45,937 nt of DNA from Deltaproteobacteria bacterium (GCA_020853705.1 JADYYK010000011.1:1-45937); one strand, 5' to 3'. Positions 8,801 to 21,452 are shown, numbered from the stretch's first letter. Notes: a model not told the origin generated them from the letters alone. A program made the numbers and translations.

Positions 8801-10692
8801 GCGACCTCCCCCGAGGCGTCGCGGTCGCCCTCGAGGTCCTTCTCGCTCTTCAAGGGCGCGCGCTCGATCTCACCCAGCAGCGTCTTGCCGCGGCGCAGCG
8901 CGGCGCGCATCTCGCCGGGCCCCGAGGCCGACGGCGCGAAGCGCGCGAAGTCGCAGTTTTCCAGCTCGCGCGCCAGCTGCGCCAGGGTCTCCTCGGGCAT
9001 GCCGCGGTCGCTCAGCACGCGGCGCAGCTCGTCGCGCGTCATGCCGGCCACCGGGATGCCCAGGCGATCCTCCAGGTGGTCGGTCAGCGCGCGCGACAGC
9101 TCGGCGAAGAACTTCACCGGGCGCTCGCCCTTGATGTGCAGCTCGCACAGGCGCAGCGTCTTGCGCGCCCTGCTGGCGGCGCGACGCAGACGGGTGCGCG
9201 GGGTCTCGCGCAGCATGCGCGCGCGCACGCGGTCGAACGCCACCACGCCGAGCAGACACAGCGGCGGCAGCACCAGCAGCAGCCAGAACATGGGCTGCTG
9301 GTGGAAGCGCGAGCGCTTGCGCGAGGTCAGCGTGCTGCCATAGACCTGCCCGTGGATGCGCGGAGCGTCGATGATGTTCTTGTTGACGTCGTCGGGGTTG
9401 CCCGGCGTGGCCGGGGTCGCCGGCACGCCCGAGATGGCGACCGGGATGGCCGCCGTCTTCGCGACCTGGTACTCGTGCGCCTCGGGATCGAAGTAGGCCA
9501 GCTCCAGCGGCGGCAGCTCGAACTCGCCGTCAGCGAGGGGCTGCAGGCGGAAGACATAGCTGCGCTTGCCCCCGATGACGTCGTCGTCGATCGCCACCGC
9601 CTCGTCGATCTTGGGCTGAAACACGCGGAATTTCGGCAACACCTTGCCGAGCTCCAGCAGCATCGGGATCTTGAGGCCGCGCACGTTGCCCTGGCCCTCG
9701 ATGTCGACCGTCAGCATGATGGGGTCGCCACCCTGCACGCTGGTGGGCTCGGCGCTGGCCTTGATGCTGAACTTGCCGACGTTGGGCGGCTCGAAGCCGG
9801 CCGGTCGACCCAGCGCGGGCGCCGGCGCGACCTCCAGCACGATGGGCGCCGAGCGCACCTCCTCGTTGCCCGAGGCCGGTCCGCCGAAAACCTCGGCGCG
9901 GCCGCCCAGGCTGCCCACCCGCAGCTCGCCAGCGCGCAGCGGACACAGCGCGCGCGTCAGGATGGTGGTCGACGTGTAGTGCTTCCCGTTGCGGGTCTCC
10001 TCGGTGTACGTGAAGTGCGTCGGGCGCGTCAGATCCTCGACCCAGAAGCCGTCGGCGGTGGGCTCCTGGGTGGGCATCCACTGCGACAGCTCGCCGCCGG
10101 CGACGAACAGCTTCCAGCTGACCACGACCTGCTCGCCGACCACGACCTTCTTCTTGTTGACGCTGCCCTCGATGAAGAGATCGGCGTTGGTGGTCGGCGG
10201 CAGCTGCACGCTGCCAGCCCCTGGGCTGGGGCTGGCGCCCGGTGACGGCAGCGTGGGCTGGCCCGACGAGTCGACGTCGACCACCAGCGGCTTGGTCAGG
10301 TGATCGTCCTTGCCGATCCTGATCAGTGCCTCCTCGATCTTCAGCTTGCCAGCGCGGCGCGGCACCAGGGTGTAGCGGCGCACCTCGACGTTCTTGATCT
10401 CCTGCCCACGCGCCGGGTCGTACAGCCACTGCGTCGACTGCCGCGTCGACACGTCGGCGATCGACCAGTCGTTGAACTTCGGCGGGTTGAAGCGGTCATA
10501 GCCCGAGATCCCGGTCACCGCGATCTCGACCGTGAAGACATAGCGGTCGGCCATGGTGCCGACCTTGGGCGTGACGTCCGAGGTCACGCTGACGGTCTGC
10601 GCACGCGCGACGCGCCCCAGCGCGGCCAGCGCACACAGCGCCAGCGCGACCCGGAACTCCGTCGTGAGTCGGAGCCTGCGCCGACCCGTCAC
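8797..10692 (-). CDS. batD: BatD-like protein
   Basis: Exported 631-residue protein of the BatD (oxygen-tolerance) family. A cleavable signal (residues 1-31, ending ARAQ) is followed by long beta-rich Ig-like segments. A membrane helix lies at about 467-490 (FWLLLVLPPLCLLGVV), followed by a cytoplasmic helical C-terminal region of about 140 residues. Segments such as PTSVQGGDPIMLTVDIEGQG and DGFWVEDL are characteristic of the family. It starts with GTG at 10692, four bases after the stop of the TPR gene. BatD is thought to sit with BatA/B in the inner membrane. Confidence 0.8.
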   Translation of the reverse strand: MTGRRRLRLTTEFRVALALCALAALGRVARAQTVSVTSDVTPKVGTMADRYVFTVEIAVTGISGYDRFNPPKFNDWSIADVSTRQSTQWLYDPARGQEIKNVEVRRYTLVPRRAGKLKIEEALIRIGKDDHLTKPLVVDVDSSGQPTLPSPGASPSPGAGSVQLPPTTNADLFIEGSVNKKKVVVGEQVVVSWKLFVAGGELSQWMPTQEPTADGFWVEDLTRPTHFTYTEETRNGKHYTSTTILTRALCPLRAGELRVGSLGGRAEVFGGPASGNEEVRSAPIVLEVAPAPALGRPAGFEPPNVGKFSIKASAEPTSVQGGDPIMLTVDIEGQGNVRGLKIPMLLELGKVLPKFRVFQPKIDEAVAIDDDVIGGKRSYVFRLQPLADGEFELPPLELAYFDPEAHEYQVAKTAAIPVAISGVPATPATPGNPDDVNKNIIDAPRIHGQVYGSTLTSRKRSRFHQQPMFWLLLVLPPLCLLGVVAFDRVRARMLRETPRTRLRRAASRARKTLRLCELHIKGERPVKFFAELSRALTDHLEDRLGIPVAGMTRDELRRVLSDRGMPEETLAQLARELENCDFARFAPSASGPGEMRAALRRGKTLLGEIERAPLKSEKDLEGDRDASGEVA

Positions 10693-10696
10693 GACA

Positions 10697-11869
10697 TCAC
10701 CAGTCCTTCACCGGCTTGCGGCGCAGGCCGGGGCGCTGCCGCGCGCGCTCCAGGGCCAGGTTCTTCTCGGTGCGCTCCAGCGCGTCGAGCAGGGCGTCAC
10801 CCGGGTTCGAGCCGCAGATCTCCTTGGAGGGATCGCAGGGCCCGCCGGCCTGGCCGTTCTGGCCATTCTGCCCGGTCCCGTTCTGGCCATTCTGCTGCTG
10901 GTTCTGGCCATTCTGGCCGTTCTGCCCGTTCTGCTGCTGCTGGCCGTTCTGGCCGTTCTGCTGGTTCTGGCCGTTCTGCTGCCCGTTCTGCTGGTTCTGG
11001 CCGTTCTGCTGCTGGCCGTTCTGCCCGTTCTGGCCATTCTGGTTCTGCTGGTTCTGGCCGTTCTGGCCGTTCTGGTTGTTCTGCTGCTGGCCGTTCTGCC
11101 CGTTCTGGTTCTGGCCGTTCTGCCCGTTCTGGCCATTCTGCTGCTGATTCTGGCCGTTCTGCCCGTTCTGGCCATTCTGCTGCTGGTTCTGGCCGTTCTG
11201 GCCGTTCTGCTGCTGGCCGTTCTGACCATTCTGGCCGTTCTGCTGCTGCTGGTTCTGGCCGTTCTGGCCGTTCTGCTGCTGTTGCTGCTGTTGCTGCTGC
11301 TGGCGCTTCTCCTCGTCCTTCTTCATCTCGCGCAGCGTCAGCTCGAGGTTCCAGCGCGTGTCGCCGGTCAGGGTGCCCAGGCGCGTCTCCAGCGGGTGCT
11401 TGAGCTGGGTCTCCAGCGAGCGCCGGTACGCGCTCATGGCGGCGGCGAGCTCCTCCATGCGCAGCTTGGCCTCGTCGGGGCTCTTGGGCTCCTTGACCTT
11501 CTCGGCGGCGCGGAAGTGCAGGTTGCCGGCGACATACAGCGCCTGCGCGCGCAGCGCCGGGCTGTGCGAGCCGGCCGCGATCTCGAGGTGCTCGGCGCCC
11601 TTCTTGAAGTCGCCCTTCTTGCCCAGCGCGATGCCCAGGTTGAGGTCGATGCCGCGCTCGTCGGGCAGCTGACGCTGCGCCCGCCGGTAGGCGTCGATGG
11701 CCGCCTGCAAGTCGGCCTCGCGGCCGCCCTCGAGCAGCCGGTTGCCCTTGATGACGTCCTCGTTCTCGCTGCGGAACAGCTCGAAGCCGCCGCACACCAC
11801 CACCAGCGCGATGGCCAGCGCGCCCCTCGTCATCATCGCCATCATCGTGGCCAGCTTGGACTTCTTCAC
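10697..11869 (-). CDS. batC: TPR protein with large Q/N/G tract (BatC-like)
   Basis: Protein of 390 residues. I place the start at GTG 11869: GGAGGT lies five bases upstream, and the GTG overlaps the TGA of batB (GTGA). A membrane helix or signal (about 9-25) is followed by TPR-like helices (about 28-115). Residues about 186-340 are almost only Gln, Asn and Gly in units such as QNGQNGQQ. The C-terminal 45 residues return to ordinary composition (DALERTEKNLALERARQ). TPR content and position between batB and batD match BatC; the low-complexity insert is unusual. The batC symbol is tentative. Confidence 0.7.
   Translation of the reverse strand: MKKSKLATMMAMMTRGALAIALVVVCGGFELFRSENEDVIKGNRLLEGGREADLQAAIDAYRRAQRQLPDERGIDLNLGIALGKKGDFKKGAEHLEIAAGSHSPALRAQALYVAGNLHFRAAEKVKEPKSPDEAKLRMEELAAAMSAYRRSLETQLKHPLETRLGTLTGDTRWNLELTLREMKKDEEKRQQQQQQQQQQNGQNGQNQQQQNGQNGQNGQQQNGQNGQNQQQNGQNGQNGQNQQQNGQNGQNGQNQNGQNGQQQNNQNGQNGQNQQNQNGQNGQNGQQQNGQNQQNGQQNGQNQQNGQNGQQQQNGQNGQNGQNQQQNGQNGTGQNGQNGQAGGPCDPSKEICGSNPGDALLDALERTEKNLALERARQRPGLRRKPVKDW
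10850..11300 (-). repeat. Q/N/G-coding low-complexity tract
   Basis: About 450 bp built from CAGAACGGC-like triplet blocks and CAG runs; on the plus strand it reads TTCTGGCCGTTCTG-type repeats. It encodes roughly 150 residues of Gln/Asn/Gly with no other residue type except near the edges. Confidence 0.95.
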
Positions 11870-12924
11870 TTCACACCTCCAGCGCGCACGCGCGGGGCTC
11901 TGACCCGCCGGCGCTCGCGCAGCACCGATTCCAGCAGTAGCAGGATGAACGCAGGCAGGAGCAGCCACATGAACAGCGGCTTGTACTCGTCGACCTTGAA
12001 CGCGGCCTGCTTCTTGGTGACCGCCTTCTTGAGCTGTGACAGGCGCGCCGCCAGGCCGCCGAGGCCGCGCCCCATGGGGTAATACTCGCCGCCGGTCTCG
12101 GCCGCGATCTGGATAAGCGTCTTGTCGTCGAGCGCGCTGGTGACCTCGGAGCCGTCGGGGTTGCGCTTGATCCCGGTGGGGTGGCCGAGCTCGTCGACCT
12201 CGGGCACCCGGGCGCCGCCCTGGCCGCCGATCCCCACCGTGAAGATGCGGATGCCCAGCGCGGCGGCCTCGCGCGCGGCGGCGATGGGGTCACCGCCCTC
12301 GGTGTCCTCGCCGTCGGTGACCAGCACCATGGCCTGGTCGCGCTCCTTGCCCGGCTCGCGACCGGCGACCAGGCTGCGGATTCCAGATTTGATGGCCAGC
12401 CCCAAGGCGGTGCCTCCGACCGGCATGTCCGCCGGTCCAAGCTCGGACCAGAACAGCTTGACGGCCGCGTGATCGGTGGTCAAGGGATAGCGGATCGCCT
12501 CGCCGGCGAAGGCCACCAGCGCGATGCGGTCGCCGGGCAGGGTGTCGAGCAGCTCGCCGAGCTCGTCCTTGGCGGCCTGCAGTCGGGTCGGCTTGATGTC
12601 GGCGGCCAGCATGCTCTTGGAGAAGTCGAGCGCCAGGGCGAGATCGATGCCGCGCGCCTCGGGGGGCGCGCGCCGGTCGGGCTGCTGCGGGCCGGCCAGC
12701 GCCAGCGCGCCCAGGCCGATGGCCAGGGTGAACAGCAGCGCCTTGACGCCGCGCCGCGCCCCGCTGGTGGTGGCGGCCATCTCGGCGATCAGGCGCGGGT
12801 CGCCCAGCCTGCGCAGGCGCCGCTGGCGCAGTTTGTGGTCAACGAAGAAGATCAGCGCCAGGAGCGGCACCGCGCCCGCGGCCAGCCAGCGCAGGTCACC
12901 CTGGACCCAGGACAGTTCGCTCAT
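11866..12924 (-). CDS. batB: BatB, VWA-domain membrane protein
   Basis: Inner-membrane VWA protein of 352 residues. Membrane helices lie at about 12-28 and 60-77, a VWA domain at about 92-290 with intact MIDAS D100-F-S-K-S104, and a final membrane helix at about 318-338 followed by a basic tail. The conserved DGEDTEGGDP stretch follows the pattern of BatA/B proteins. Its start overlaps the stop of batA by four bases. It probably works with BatA, BatD and the MoxR ATPase as an envelope complex. Confidence 0.88.
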   Translation of the reverse strand: MSELSWVQGDLRWLAAGAVPLLALIFFVDHKLRQRRLRRLGDPRLIAEMAATTSGARRGVKALLFTLAIGLGALALAGPQQPDRRAPPEARGIDLALALDFSKSMLAADIKPTRLQAAKDELGELLDTLPGDRIALVAFAGEAIRYPLTTDHAAVKLFWSELGPADMPVGGTALGLAIKSGIRSLVAGREPGKERDQAMVLVTDGEDTEGGDPIAAAREAAALGIRIFTVGIGGQGGARVPEVDELGHPTGIKRNPDGSEVTSALDDKTLIQIAAETGGEYYPMGRGLGGLAARLSQLKKAVTKKQAAFKVDEYKPLFMWLLLPAFILLLLESVLRERRRVRAPRVRAGGVK

Positions 12925-14131
12925 GGGAACCTCCTGAAGCGGGTCATCGAGAGCATCAGCTCCAGGGCCAGGAGCAGCAGCGCGGGCAGGATGAAGAGGG
13001 CGTACTTCTCGCTGGCCTTCTCGCGGCGCTCGACCATGGTCGTGGTCTTGAGCTCCTTGAGCAGCTGGTGGAAGCGCTGCTCGAGCGCGGCGGTGTCGCT
13101 GGCCAGGTAGGGCAGGCCGCCGGTCTTGCCGGCGATCTCCTCCAGCAGCTTGGGGTTGACCGGGTACTTGCTGCGCCCGAAGCCGCCGCCGCCGAAGCTG
13201 TCACCGCCGATGTCACCGGCCAGGATGGTGTAGACCTTGACCCGGTACTGCGCCGCCAGGTCGGCGGCCACGCGGGGGTCGAGGTTGCCGGCGTTGTTGT
13301 CGCCGTCGGTGAGCAGGATGATGACCTTGGACGGCGCGCTGGAGCGCCGCAGCCGGTTGATGGCGTTGCCGAGGCCGTTGCCGATGGCGGTGCCGCGGCC
13401 ATCGACGATGCCGAGCTCGACGTCGGCCAGCAGCTGGCGCAGCGCGCTGTAGTCGAGGGTCAGCGGACAGGCGGTGTAGGCCTCGCGCCCGAACACCACC
13501 AGGCCGATGCGGTCGGCGCGGTAGCGCGAGCGCCGATCGATGAAGTCGTCGATGGTCGCCTTGGCCGCGGCCAGGCGGTTGGGGCGCAGGTCGCTCTCCT
13601 CCATGGAGTTCGACACGTCGAGCACGATCATGATGTCGATGCCTTCACCGGCGGTGGTCTCGACGACCTGGAACACCTGCGGGCGCGCCAGGCCGAACAC
13701 GAACAGGCCCAGGGCCAGCATGCGCAGCGCGGTCGGCAGCGGCGCCAGGTAGGTCATGGTGCCGGGGCGGATCTTGCCGAGGTCGGCCACGCGCGAGAAC
13801 GCGAAGCTGGGGCCGCGCCGCGCGCGCAGGTGGAAGCCGACCCAGGCCAGCAGCGGGATGCTGAGCAGCATCAGCAGCGCGCCCGGGTTGGCGAAGCGGA
13901 AGTAGCGCGGCGGCTCGATGGCGTCGAAGCGGCTGGCGTAATAGATGATGAAGGGCACGGCGAGCAGCAGCACCAGGGCATAGCCGATGGGCCAGCGCAG
14001 CGGGGCGCGCAGCTTGGGGGTCGGCTTGCTGGGCAGCTTGCCGCCGCCGGGCAGCTTGGCGGCGGCGGCCTTGGCGGCCAGGCGCTCGGCCGGGCCGAGC
14101 GGGGCGGGGGGAATCGGGGCCTTGGTGGCGC

Positions 14132-14135
<4 letters not shown>
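12921..14135 (-). CDS. batA: BatA, VWA-domain membrane protein
   Basis: Inner-membrane VWA protein of 404 residues with MIDAS D173-V-S-N-S177. Helices lie at about 50-66, 84-102, 130-150 and near the C-terminus (LFILPALLLLALELML). The N-terminal 45 residues are Ala/Pro/Lys-rich, longer than usual for BatA. Start ATG overlaps the upstream stop (ATGA), and AGGGGG lies about six bases before it. The (GTGCTC)14 tract ends only 15 bases upstream of this start, so tract changes come close to, but spare, the Shine-Dalgarno sequence. Confidence 0.88.
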
Positions 14136-16221
<2,086 letters not shown>

Positions 16222-16245
16222 GGCCGGGCCACCCCCCTCGGGGAG

Positions 16246-17244
<999 letters not shown>

Positions 17245-17395
17245 GTCGGCAATCTCCTCTGGGGCTCAGCTGAAGGGTCCGGATGGGTCCGGCATGGTGG
17301 TACGGACGCGCGGGGCCCCTTCCGGTGCTATCACGCGGCCTCGCTTGCCACAACCGCCAGAGGGCGCCCACCATTCCAGGCAGTTGGCGTGGCGA

Positions 17396-17424
17396 TTGAC
17401 ACCCCGGGGCTTCCCGTCTACATG
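17396..17424 (+). promoter_or_regulatory. Candidate sigma-70 promoter for the small acidic protein
   Basis: TTGACA at 17396-17401, 17 bases, then TACATG at 17419-17424 (three of six match to TATAAT, TACA-type -10s being common in myxobacteria). The predicted transcript start near 17431 leaves only about six bases before ATG 17437, so the mRNA may be nearly leaderless. Confidence 0.4.
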
Positions 17425-17436
17425 TGTTGCCTGAAT

Positions 17437-17622
17437 ATGGACGCCAAAGAAAACGCGAAGCAGTGGGACAAGCGGACGCTCGAGCGCCACCTGCGCAAGG
17501 GCACCCTCAATCGTAAAGACCTCGAGAAGCACCTGAAAGCGCTCCCGGATTCCACCGACAAGGGTGTGGCCATGGGCGACGGTGACGACGACGACGACGA
17601 GGACGACGACTCCGAGGACTAG
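17437..17622 (+). CDS. Small acidic-tailed conserved-type protein
   Basis: 61-residue protein at the 3' end of a much longer open frame that is not itself coding. It starts MDAKENAKQWDKRTLERHL, has a basic helical body (RKGTLNRKDLEKHLKALPD), and ends in a run of Asp/Glu (DGDDDDDEDDDSED). I recall similar short proteins from Myxococcota, but no function. No Shine-Dalgarno is seen before ATG 17437, and an in-frame ATG at 17422 would overlap the predicted -10. It lies upstream of DUF1844 and htrA on the same strand. Confidence 0.7.
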   Translation: MDAKENAKQWDKRTLERHLRKGTLNRKDLEKHLKALPDSTDKGVAMGDGDDDDDEDDDSED

Positions 17623-17725
17623 CGAGGCTGGCCAGCCGTCGCCGCTCCGCCGGCAGGCATTGTCGGCCGCGTCGCGCGTATCTCAGGAATAAGCCTGCCG
17701 TCTGGCGGGCTACCAGGTGGTGATC

Positions 17726-18064
17726 ATGAGCAAGTCCCCTCCGGACACCCGCGCCCAGGCGACCGCTGAAGCGGCCATGCGCGCCGTCGGCGACAAGGCG
17801 AGCGACAAGGACGACATGCCGGAGGTCGACTTCGCGACCTTCGTGCTGTCCCTGGCGACGTCTGCGCTGGTGCATCTCGGCGAGCAGCCCGGGCCGGACA
17901 GTGAGGGGACTGGCGAGGTCCAGCTGCCGCTGGCGCGGCAGACCATCGACATCATGGCCATGCTGCGCGACAAGACGCGTGGCAACCTGTCGGTGGAGGA
18001 GTCGCGGCTCCTCGACTCACTGCTCTACGACCTGAGGATGCGCTATGTCGAAAAGGCGAAGTGA
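17726..18064 (+). CDS. DUF1844-domain protein
   Basis: Cytoplasmic protein of 112 residues. The DUF1844 core is unmistakable: DFATFVLSLATSALVHLGE, LPLARQTIDIMAML, and a final LLYDLRMRYVE. The start is ATG 17726, with AGGTGG five bases before it; GTG codons at 17717 and 17720 are less likely. The 3' end overlaps the protease gene by 20 bases, suggesting a fixed operon. The biochemical role of DUF1844 is unknown. Confidence 0.92.
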   Translation: MSKSPPDTRAQATAEAAMRAVGDKASDKDDMPEVDFATFVLSLATSALVHLGEQPGPDSEGTGEVQLPLARQTIDIMAMLRDKTRGNLSVEESRLLDSLLYDLRMRYVEKAK

Positions 18065-19202
18065 AGTGGCTGCGGCCGCGCTGGGGCTGACCGGCGCGGC
18101 GGTCGTGATGGCGGCGGCGCTGGCGGGTTGCCGGCCGGCCAAGGAGCACAAGACCGGCGAGCCCCAGCCGTCGGAGTCGCCGACCATCGCGATCAAGCAG
18201 CCCGATCCGTCGCCGGTGAAGATCATCTATCCGTCGGCGCCGGGCTCCTTCGTCGAGCTGGCCAAGCGGCTGGATCCGTCGGTGGTGACCATCAAGTCGA
18301 CCTCGGGCGTGACCGGCGGACCGACCGACATGTACCCCGGCTTCGAGGGCCCGCCGTCGGGCGCCAGCAGCCTGGGCTCCGGCTTCATCATCTCGGACGA
18401 CGGCTACATCCTGACCAACAACCACGTCATCGAGCACGCCACCGAGGTGCGCGTGAACCTGTCCGATGGCCGCGACTTCCCGGCCAAGATCATCGGGCGC
18501 GACGAGAAGCTCGACATCGGCCTCATCAAGATCGAGGCCGGCAAGGGCAACACGCTGACGCCGTGCATGATGGGTGACTCCGACAAGCTGGACATCGGCG
18601 AGTGGGTGGTCGCGATCGGCAACCCGTTCGGCCTCGAGCACACCGTGACCGCGGGCATCGTGAGCGCCAAGGGGCGCAGCGCGCGCGACGTGCCGATGGG
18701 CCCGATGAAGAACTACTACTGGAACTTCATCCAGACCGACGCCTCGATCAACCCGGGCAACTCGGGCGGACCGCTGATCAACACCTCGGGTGAGGTCATC
18801 GGCATCAACACCGCGATCGACGCCCGCGGCGCCGGCATCGGCTTCGCCATCCCGATCAACATGGCCAAGCAGGTGCTGCCCATGCTGCAGAAGACGGGCG
18901 GCATCCAGCGCGCCTTCCTGGGCGCCTTCATCCATCCGGTCACGGTGGACGTGGCGACCCGGTCCGGGTTGACGCAGCAGCGCGGCGCGCTGGTGGCCGA
19001 CGTGGTCGAGAACGCGCCGGCGGCGCGCGCCGGGCTGACCCGCGGCGACATCGTGCTGACCTTCGACGGCAAGATCGTGGACGACCGCACGCTGCCCTTC
19101 ATCGCATCGACCAGCGGCGTCGGGCGCACCGTGGACGTCGTGATCTGGCGCGACAAGAAGCAGATGACGGTGAAGATCACCCTGGAGAAGATGCCGGAGT
19201 AG
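18045..19202 (+). CDS. HtrA/Deg-type serine protease, lipoprotein
   Basis: Periplasmic quality-control protease of 385 residues, here with a lipoprotein signal (LAGC, Cys29) rather than a cleaved one. Trypsin-like domain about 70-270: catalytic His127 (TNNHVIEHA), Asp157 (KLDIGLIKI) and Ser240 (GNSGGPL). One PDZ domain follows (about 285-380). Members of this family degrade or refold misfolded envelope proteins. It starts inside the end of the DUF1844 gene, so the two are coupled. Confidence 0.94.
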   Translation: MSKRRSEVAAAALGLTGAAVVMAAALAGCRPAKEHKTGEPQPSESPTIAIKQPDPSPVKIIYPSAPGSFVELAKRLDPSVVTIKSTSGVTGGPTDMYPGFEGPPSGASSLGSGFIISDDGYILTNNHVIEHATEVRVNLSDGRDFPAKIIGRDEKLDIGLIKIEAGKGNTLTPCMMGDSDKLDIGEWVVAIGNPFGLEHTVTAGIVSAKGRSARDVPMGPMKNYYWNFIQTDASINPGNSGGPLINTSGEVIGINTAIDARGAGIGFAIPINMAKQVLPMLQKTGGIQRAFLGAFIHPVTVDVATRSGLTQQRGALVADVVENAPAARAGLTRGDIVLTFDGKIVDDRTLPFIASTSGVGRTVDVVIWRDKKQMTVKITLEKMPE

Positions 19203-19299
19203 TCGGCGTCGAACCCAGCGGTGACGGTGCGGTGCGGACGAGATGAGATGAGCGGAAAAGATGCGCGGGTCGCGCGGGTCGGCTAGCGTGGGGACCTTG

Positions 19300-20613
19300 A
19301 TGCGGCGCGGTCGAGTCGGCAGGGGTTTCGGGCTGGCCCTGTGGGCGGCCAGGCTGCTGTGCATGGGCGCGGCTGCAGGTGCGGGGGCGGGTGCGGCGAC
19401 GGGCGTGCGCAGCGCGGAGGCGAAGGCGGCGGCCAGCAGCGGCAAGGCGACGGCGGGCAGCGGCAAGCTGGCGCCCAAGGGCAAGCCCACCGCCAAGGGC
19501 AAGCCGGCAGCCGCCAGCAAGGGCAAGCCGTGCAAGGGCAAGGGCTGCGACAGCGGCAAGGGCAAGTCTGGCAAGGGCAAGGGCAAGGGCAAGGGCGGCA
19601 AGGGTGACATCACGCCGACGCCGCGCGACTTCGAGTCAGAGGAGAAGCTGACCTCGACGCTGGCCGACCCACGCTTCATCCTCGAGCTGCCGAGTGATCT
19701 GAGCGCCAGGGCGGAGCCGACGGCGACCGCGGTCGGGGCGCCTGCGGGGGCCGATGGCGGGGTCGCGCCGGTGGCCGCCGCGCCGGCGCCGGGGAGCACC
19801 TGGAGCAAGGTCTTCGAGGGCGGCAATCCCAGGCAGCGCGTCACCATCACGGTCGTCGAGGCCACGCCGCCGCTGGTGACACCCGAGCTGGGTGAGGTGC
19901 TGGGCGCCGAGATGAAGGCGTGGGCGCTGGCGCTGGACGCCGGCGCGGAGCTGCTGGGCAGCGACGTGCGGCCGTTCCGCGGCGGCTTCGCGGTGCTGGC
20001 GACGGCCCGGCTGCCGGGGGCGCCGGGCGGCTTTCGCTGGGCGGTGCGGGCGAGTTTCGGGGTCGAGGGGGCGCGCGTCGATGTGGTCGGCGAGAGCGCG
20101 GCGGTCGAGGGCAAGCGCAACCTGGAGCAGGTCATGCGCGGCGTGGTGCTGGCGGCGCAGGTGCTGAAACCGGCCGCGGTCGATGTGCCACCGTTCGCGG
20201 CGGCGCCGGCGACAGCGCCCGGGCTGCTGGTGCCGCGCGGGCTGCTGGGTGTGCCGGGCAAGGACAGCGACGGGACCTTCGCCCTGCGGGTCGCACTGGA
20301 GCCAGTCGGCGTGTGCTCGCTGCATGTGCGCTGGCTCAAGGGTGTGAAGCTGGGCGTGGGGGCGGACGCGAAGGCGGCGCTCACCAGCGCGCTGCCGCGT
20401 GGGTTCACGGCGATGGACGCGCGGCGGGTCGGGACCAAGGGGGCCATCCGCGCGCAGCTCGGCAGCAGTGATGGGCAGACGCGGATCGCCTGGTTCAGCC
20501 CGGCGCAGAGCGGCACCCGCGAGGTCTGGGAGCAGCACGGCAGCGCCAGCACGGCGCTGTGCGCGACAGCGCTGGACGCCGCGGTCGGCGAGCCGCCGGC
20601 GAACGAGCGCTAG
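19300..20613 (+). CDS. Exported Lys/Gly-rich protein of unknown function
   Basis: Not recognised. From ATG 19300 it has an Arg-rich, hydrophobic export signal (RRGRVGRGFGLALWAARLL), with GGGGA seven bases upstream; an earlier in-frame ATG at 19261 is possible. Residues about 45-105 are Lys/Gly/Ala-rich with GKGKGKG runs from GGCAAG hexamers. The rest (about 110-437) appears globular, with segments such as QRVTITVVEATPPLVTPELGE and KRNLEQVMRGVVLAAQVL. It ends 192 bases before the convergent sigma gene and has no clear operon partner. Confidence 0.72.
   Translation: MRRGRVGRGFGLALWAARLLCMGAAAGAGAGAATGVRSAEAKAAASSGKATAGSGKLAPKGKPTAKGKPAAASKGKPCKGKGCDSGKGKSGKGKGKGKGGKGDITPTPRDFESEEKLTSTLADPRFILELPSDLSARAEPTATAVGAPAGADGGVAPVAAAPAPGSTWSKVFEGGNPRQRVTITVVEATPPLVTPELGEVLGAEMKAWALALDAGAELLGSDVRPFRGGFAVLATARLPGAPGGFRWAVRASFGVEGARVDVVGESAAVEGKRNLEQVMRGVVLAAQVLKPAAVDVPPFAAAPATAPGLLVPRGLLGVPGKDSDGTFALRVALEPVGVCSLHVRWLKGVKLGVGADAKAALTSALPRGFTAMDARRVGTKGAIRAQLGSSDGQTRIAWFSPAQSGTREVWEQHGSASTALCATALDAAVGEPPANER
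19560..19605 (+). repeat. GGCAAG hexamer tract
   Basis: Runs of GGCAAG units coding Gly-Lys dipeptides, with scattered units back to 19460. Another in-frame hexamer expansion. Confidence 0.7.
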
Positions 20614-20805
<192 letters not shown>

Positions 20806-21411
20806 TTACTCATTGCCGGCCTCGGAGCGGGGCGTGGCGCCTTCGAGCTTGTCGCGCAGCAGGCGCATGCCGCGATGCAGGTTGACACGGACCGAGCCTG
20901 GGTCGAGGCCGGTGCGCTCGGCGATCTCGGGCCCCGACATGCCCTCGCACAGGCGCATCAGCAGGGTCTCGCGGTAGGCCTCGGGCAGGGTGCGGATGGC
21001 GGCCAGGGCCTCGGCGGCCTCCAGGGTCACGCCGGCGCGCGCGGGCTCGGCCGCGGCCGCGGCGCCGCCGTCGTGCACGTCGTCGAGATCGGTGGTGGCC
21101 GGGCGGCTGGCACGCTCGCGCAGCCAGTCGATGGCGCGGTTGCGCGCGATGGCCATCAGCCAGCCCGGGAAGCGGCCTGGCTCGCGCACGTCGTCCAGGC
21201 GTGCGATCACGGTCATGAAGACCTCCTGCACCAGGTCATCGACCTCGCCAGCGGGCACTCGCGCCAGCAGGACGGCGTGCACGGCGCGTACATGAAGAGC
21301 ATGCAGGCGGGTGAAGGCGGCGCGATCCCCCCGCTGTGCGGCCACCACCAGGGCGACCACGGCGGGATCGGGGGCGTTGCCTGCGGGCGCCACATCGGCA
21401 CGATACTCCAC
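20806..21411 (-). CDS. ECF-type RNA polymerase sigma factor
   Basis: 201 residues. Sigma region 2 is visible at about 58-100 (EVDDLVQEVFMTVIARL, PGWLMAIARNRAIDWLRE), and region 4 at about 138-185 (LPEAYRETLLMRLCEGMSGPEIAERTG, SVRVNLHRGMRLLR). This is the typical sigma-70 ECF layout, with a linker of Ala and Asp. No anti-sigma gene is adjacent. It lies 91 bases downstream of the giant kinase-activator gene in the same orientation, so it may be in its transcription unit or have a separate promoter. Confidence 0.9.
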   Translation of the reverse strand: MEYRADVAPAGNAPDPAVVALVVAAQRGDRAAFTRLHALHVRAVHAVLLARVPAGEVDDLVQEVFMTVIARLDDVREPGRFPGWLMAIARNRAIDWLRERASRPATTDLDDVHDGGAAAAAEPARAGVTLEAAEALAAIRTLPEAYRETLLMRLCEGMSGPEIAERTGLDPGSVRVNLHRGMRLLRDKLEGATPRSEAGNE

Positions 21412-21452
21412 CCGAGGCAGGACGGAGGCCGAGGTCGATCGTTAACCCTGTC

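Noticed and set aside
17952..20552. 866-codon minus-strand frame opposite htrA and the exported protein gene
   Set aside because: Pro/Ser/Arg-rich nonsense composition with no motif; the plus strand holds clear HtrA motifs.
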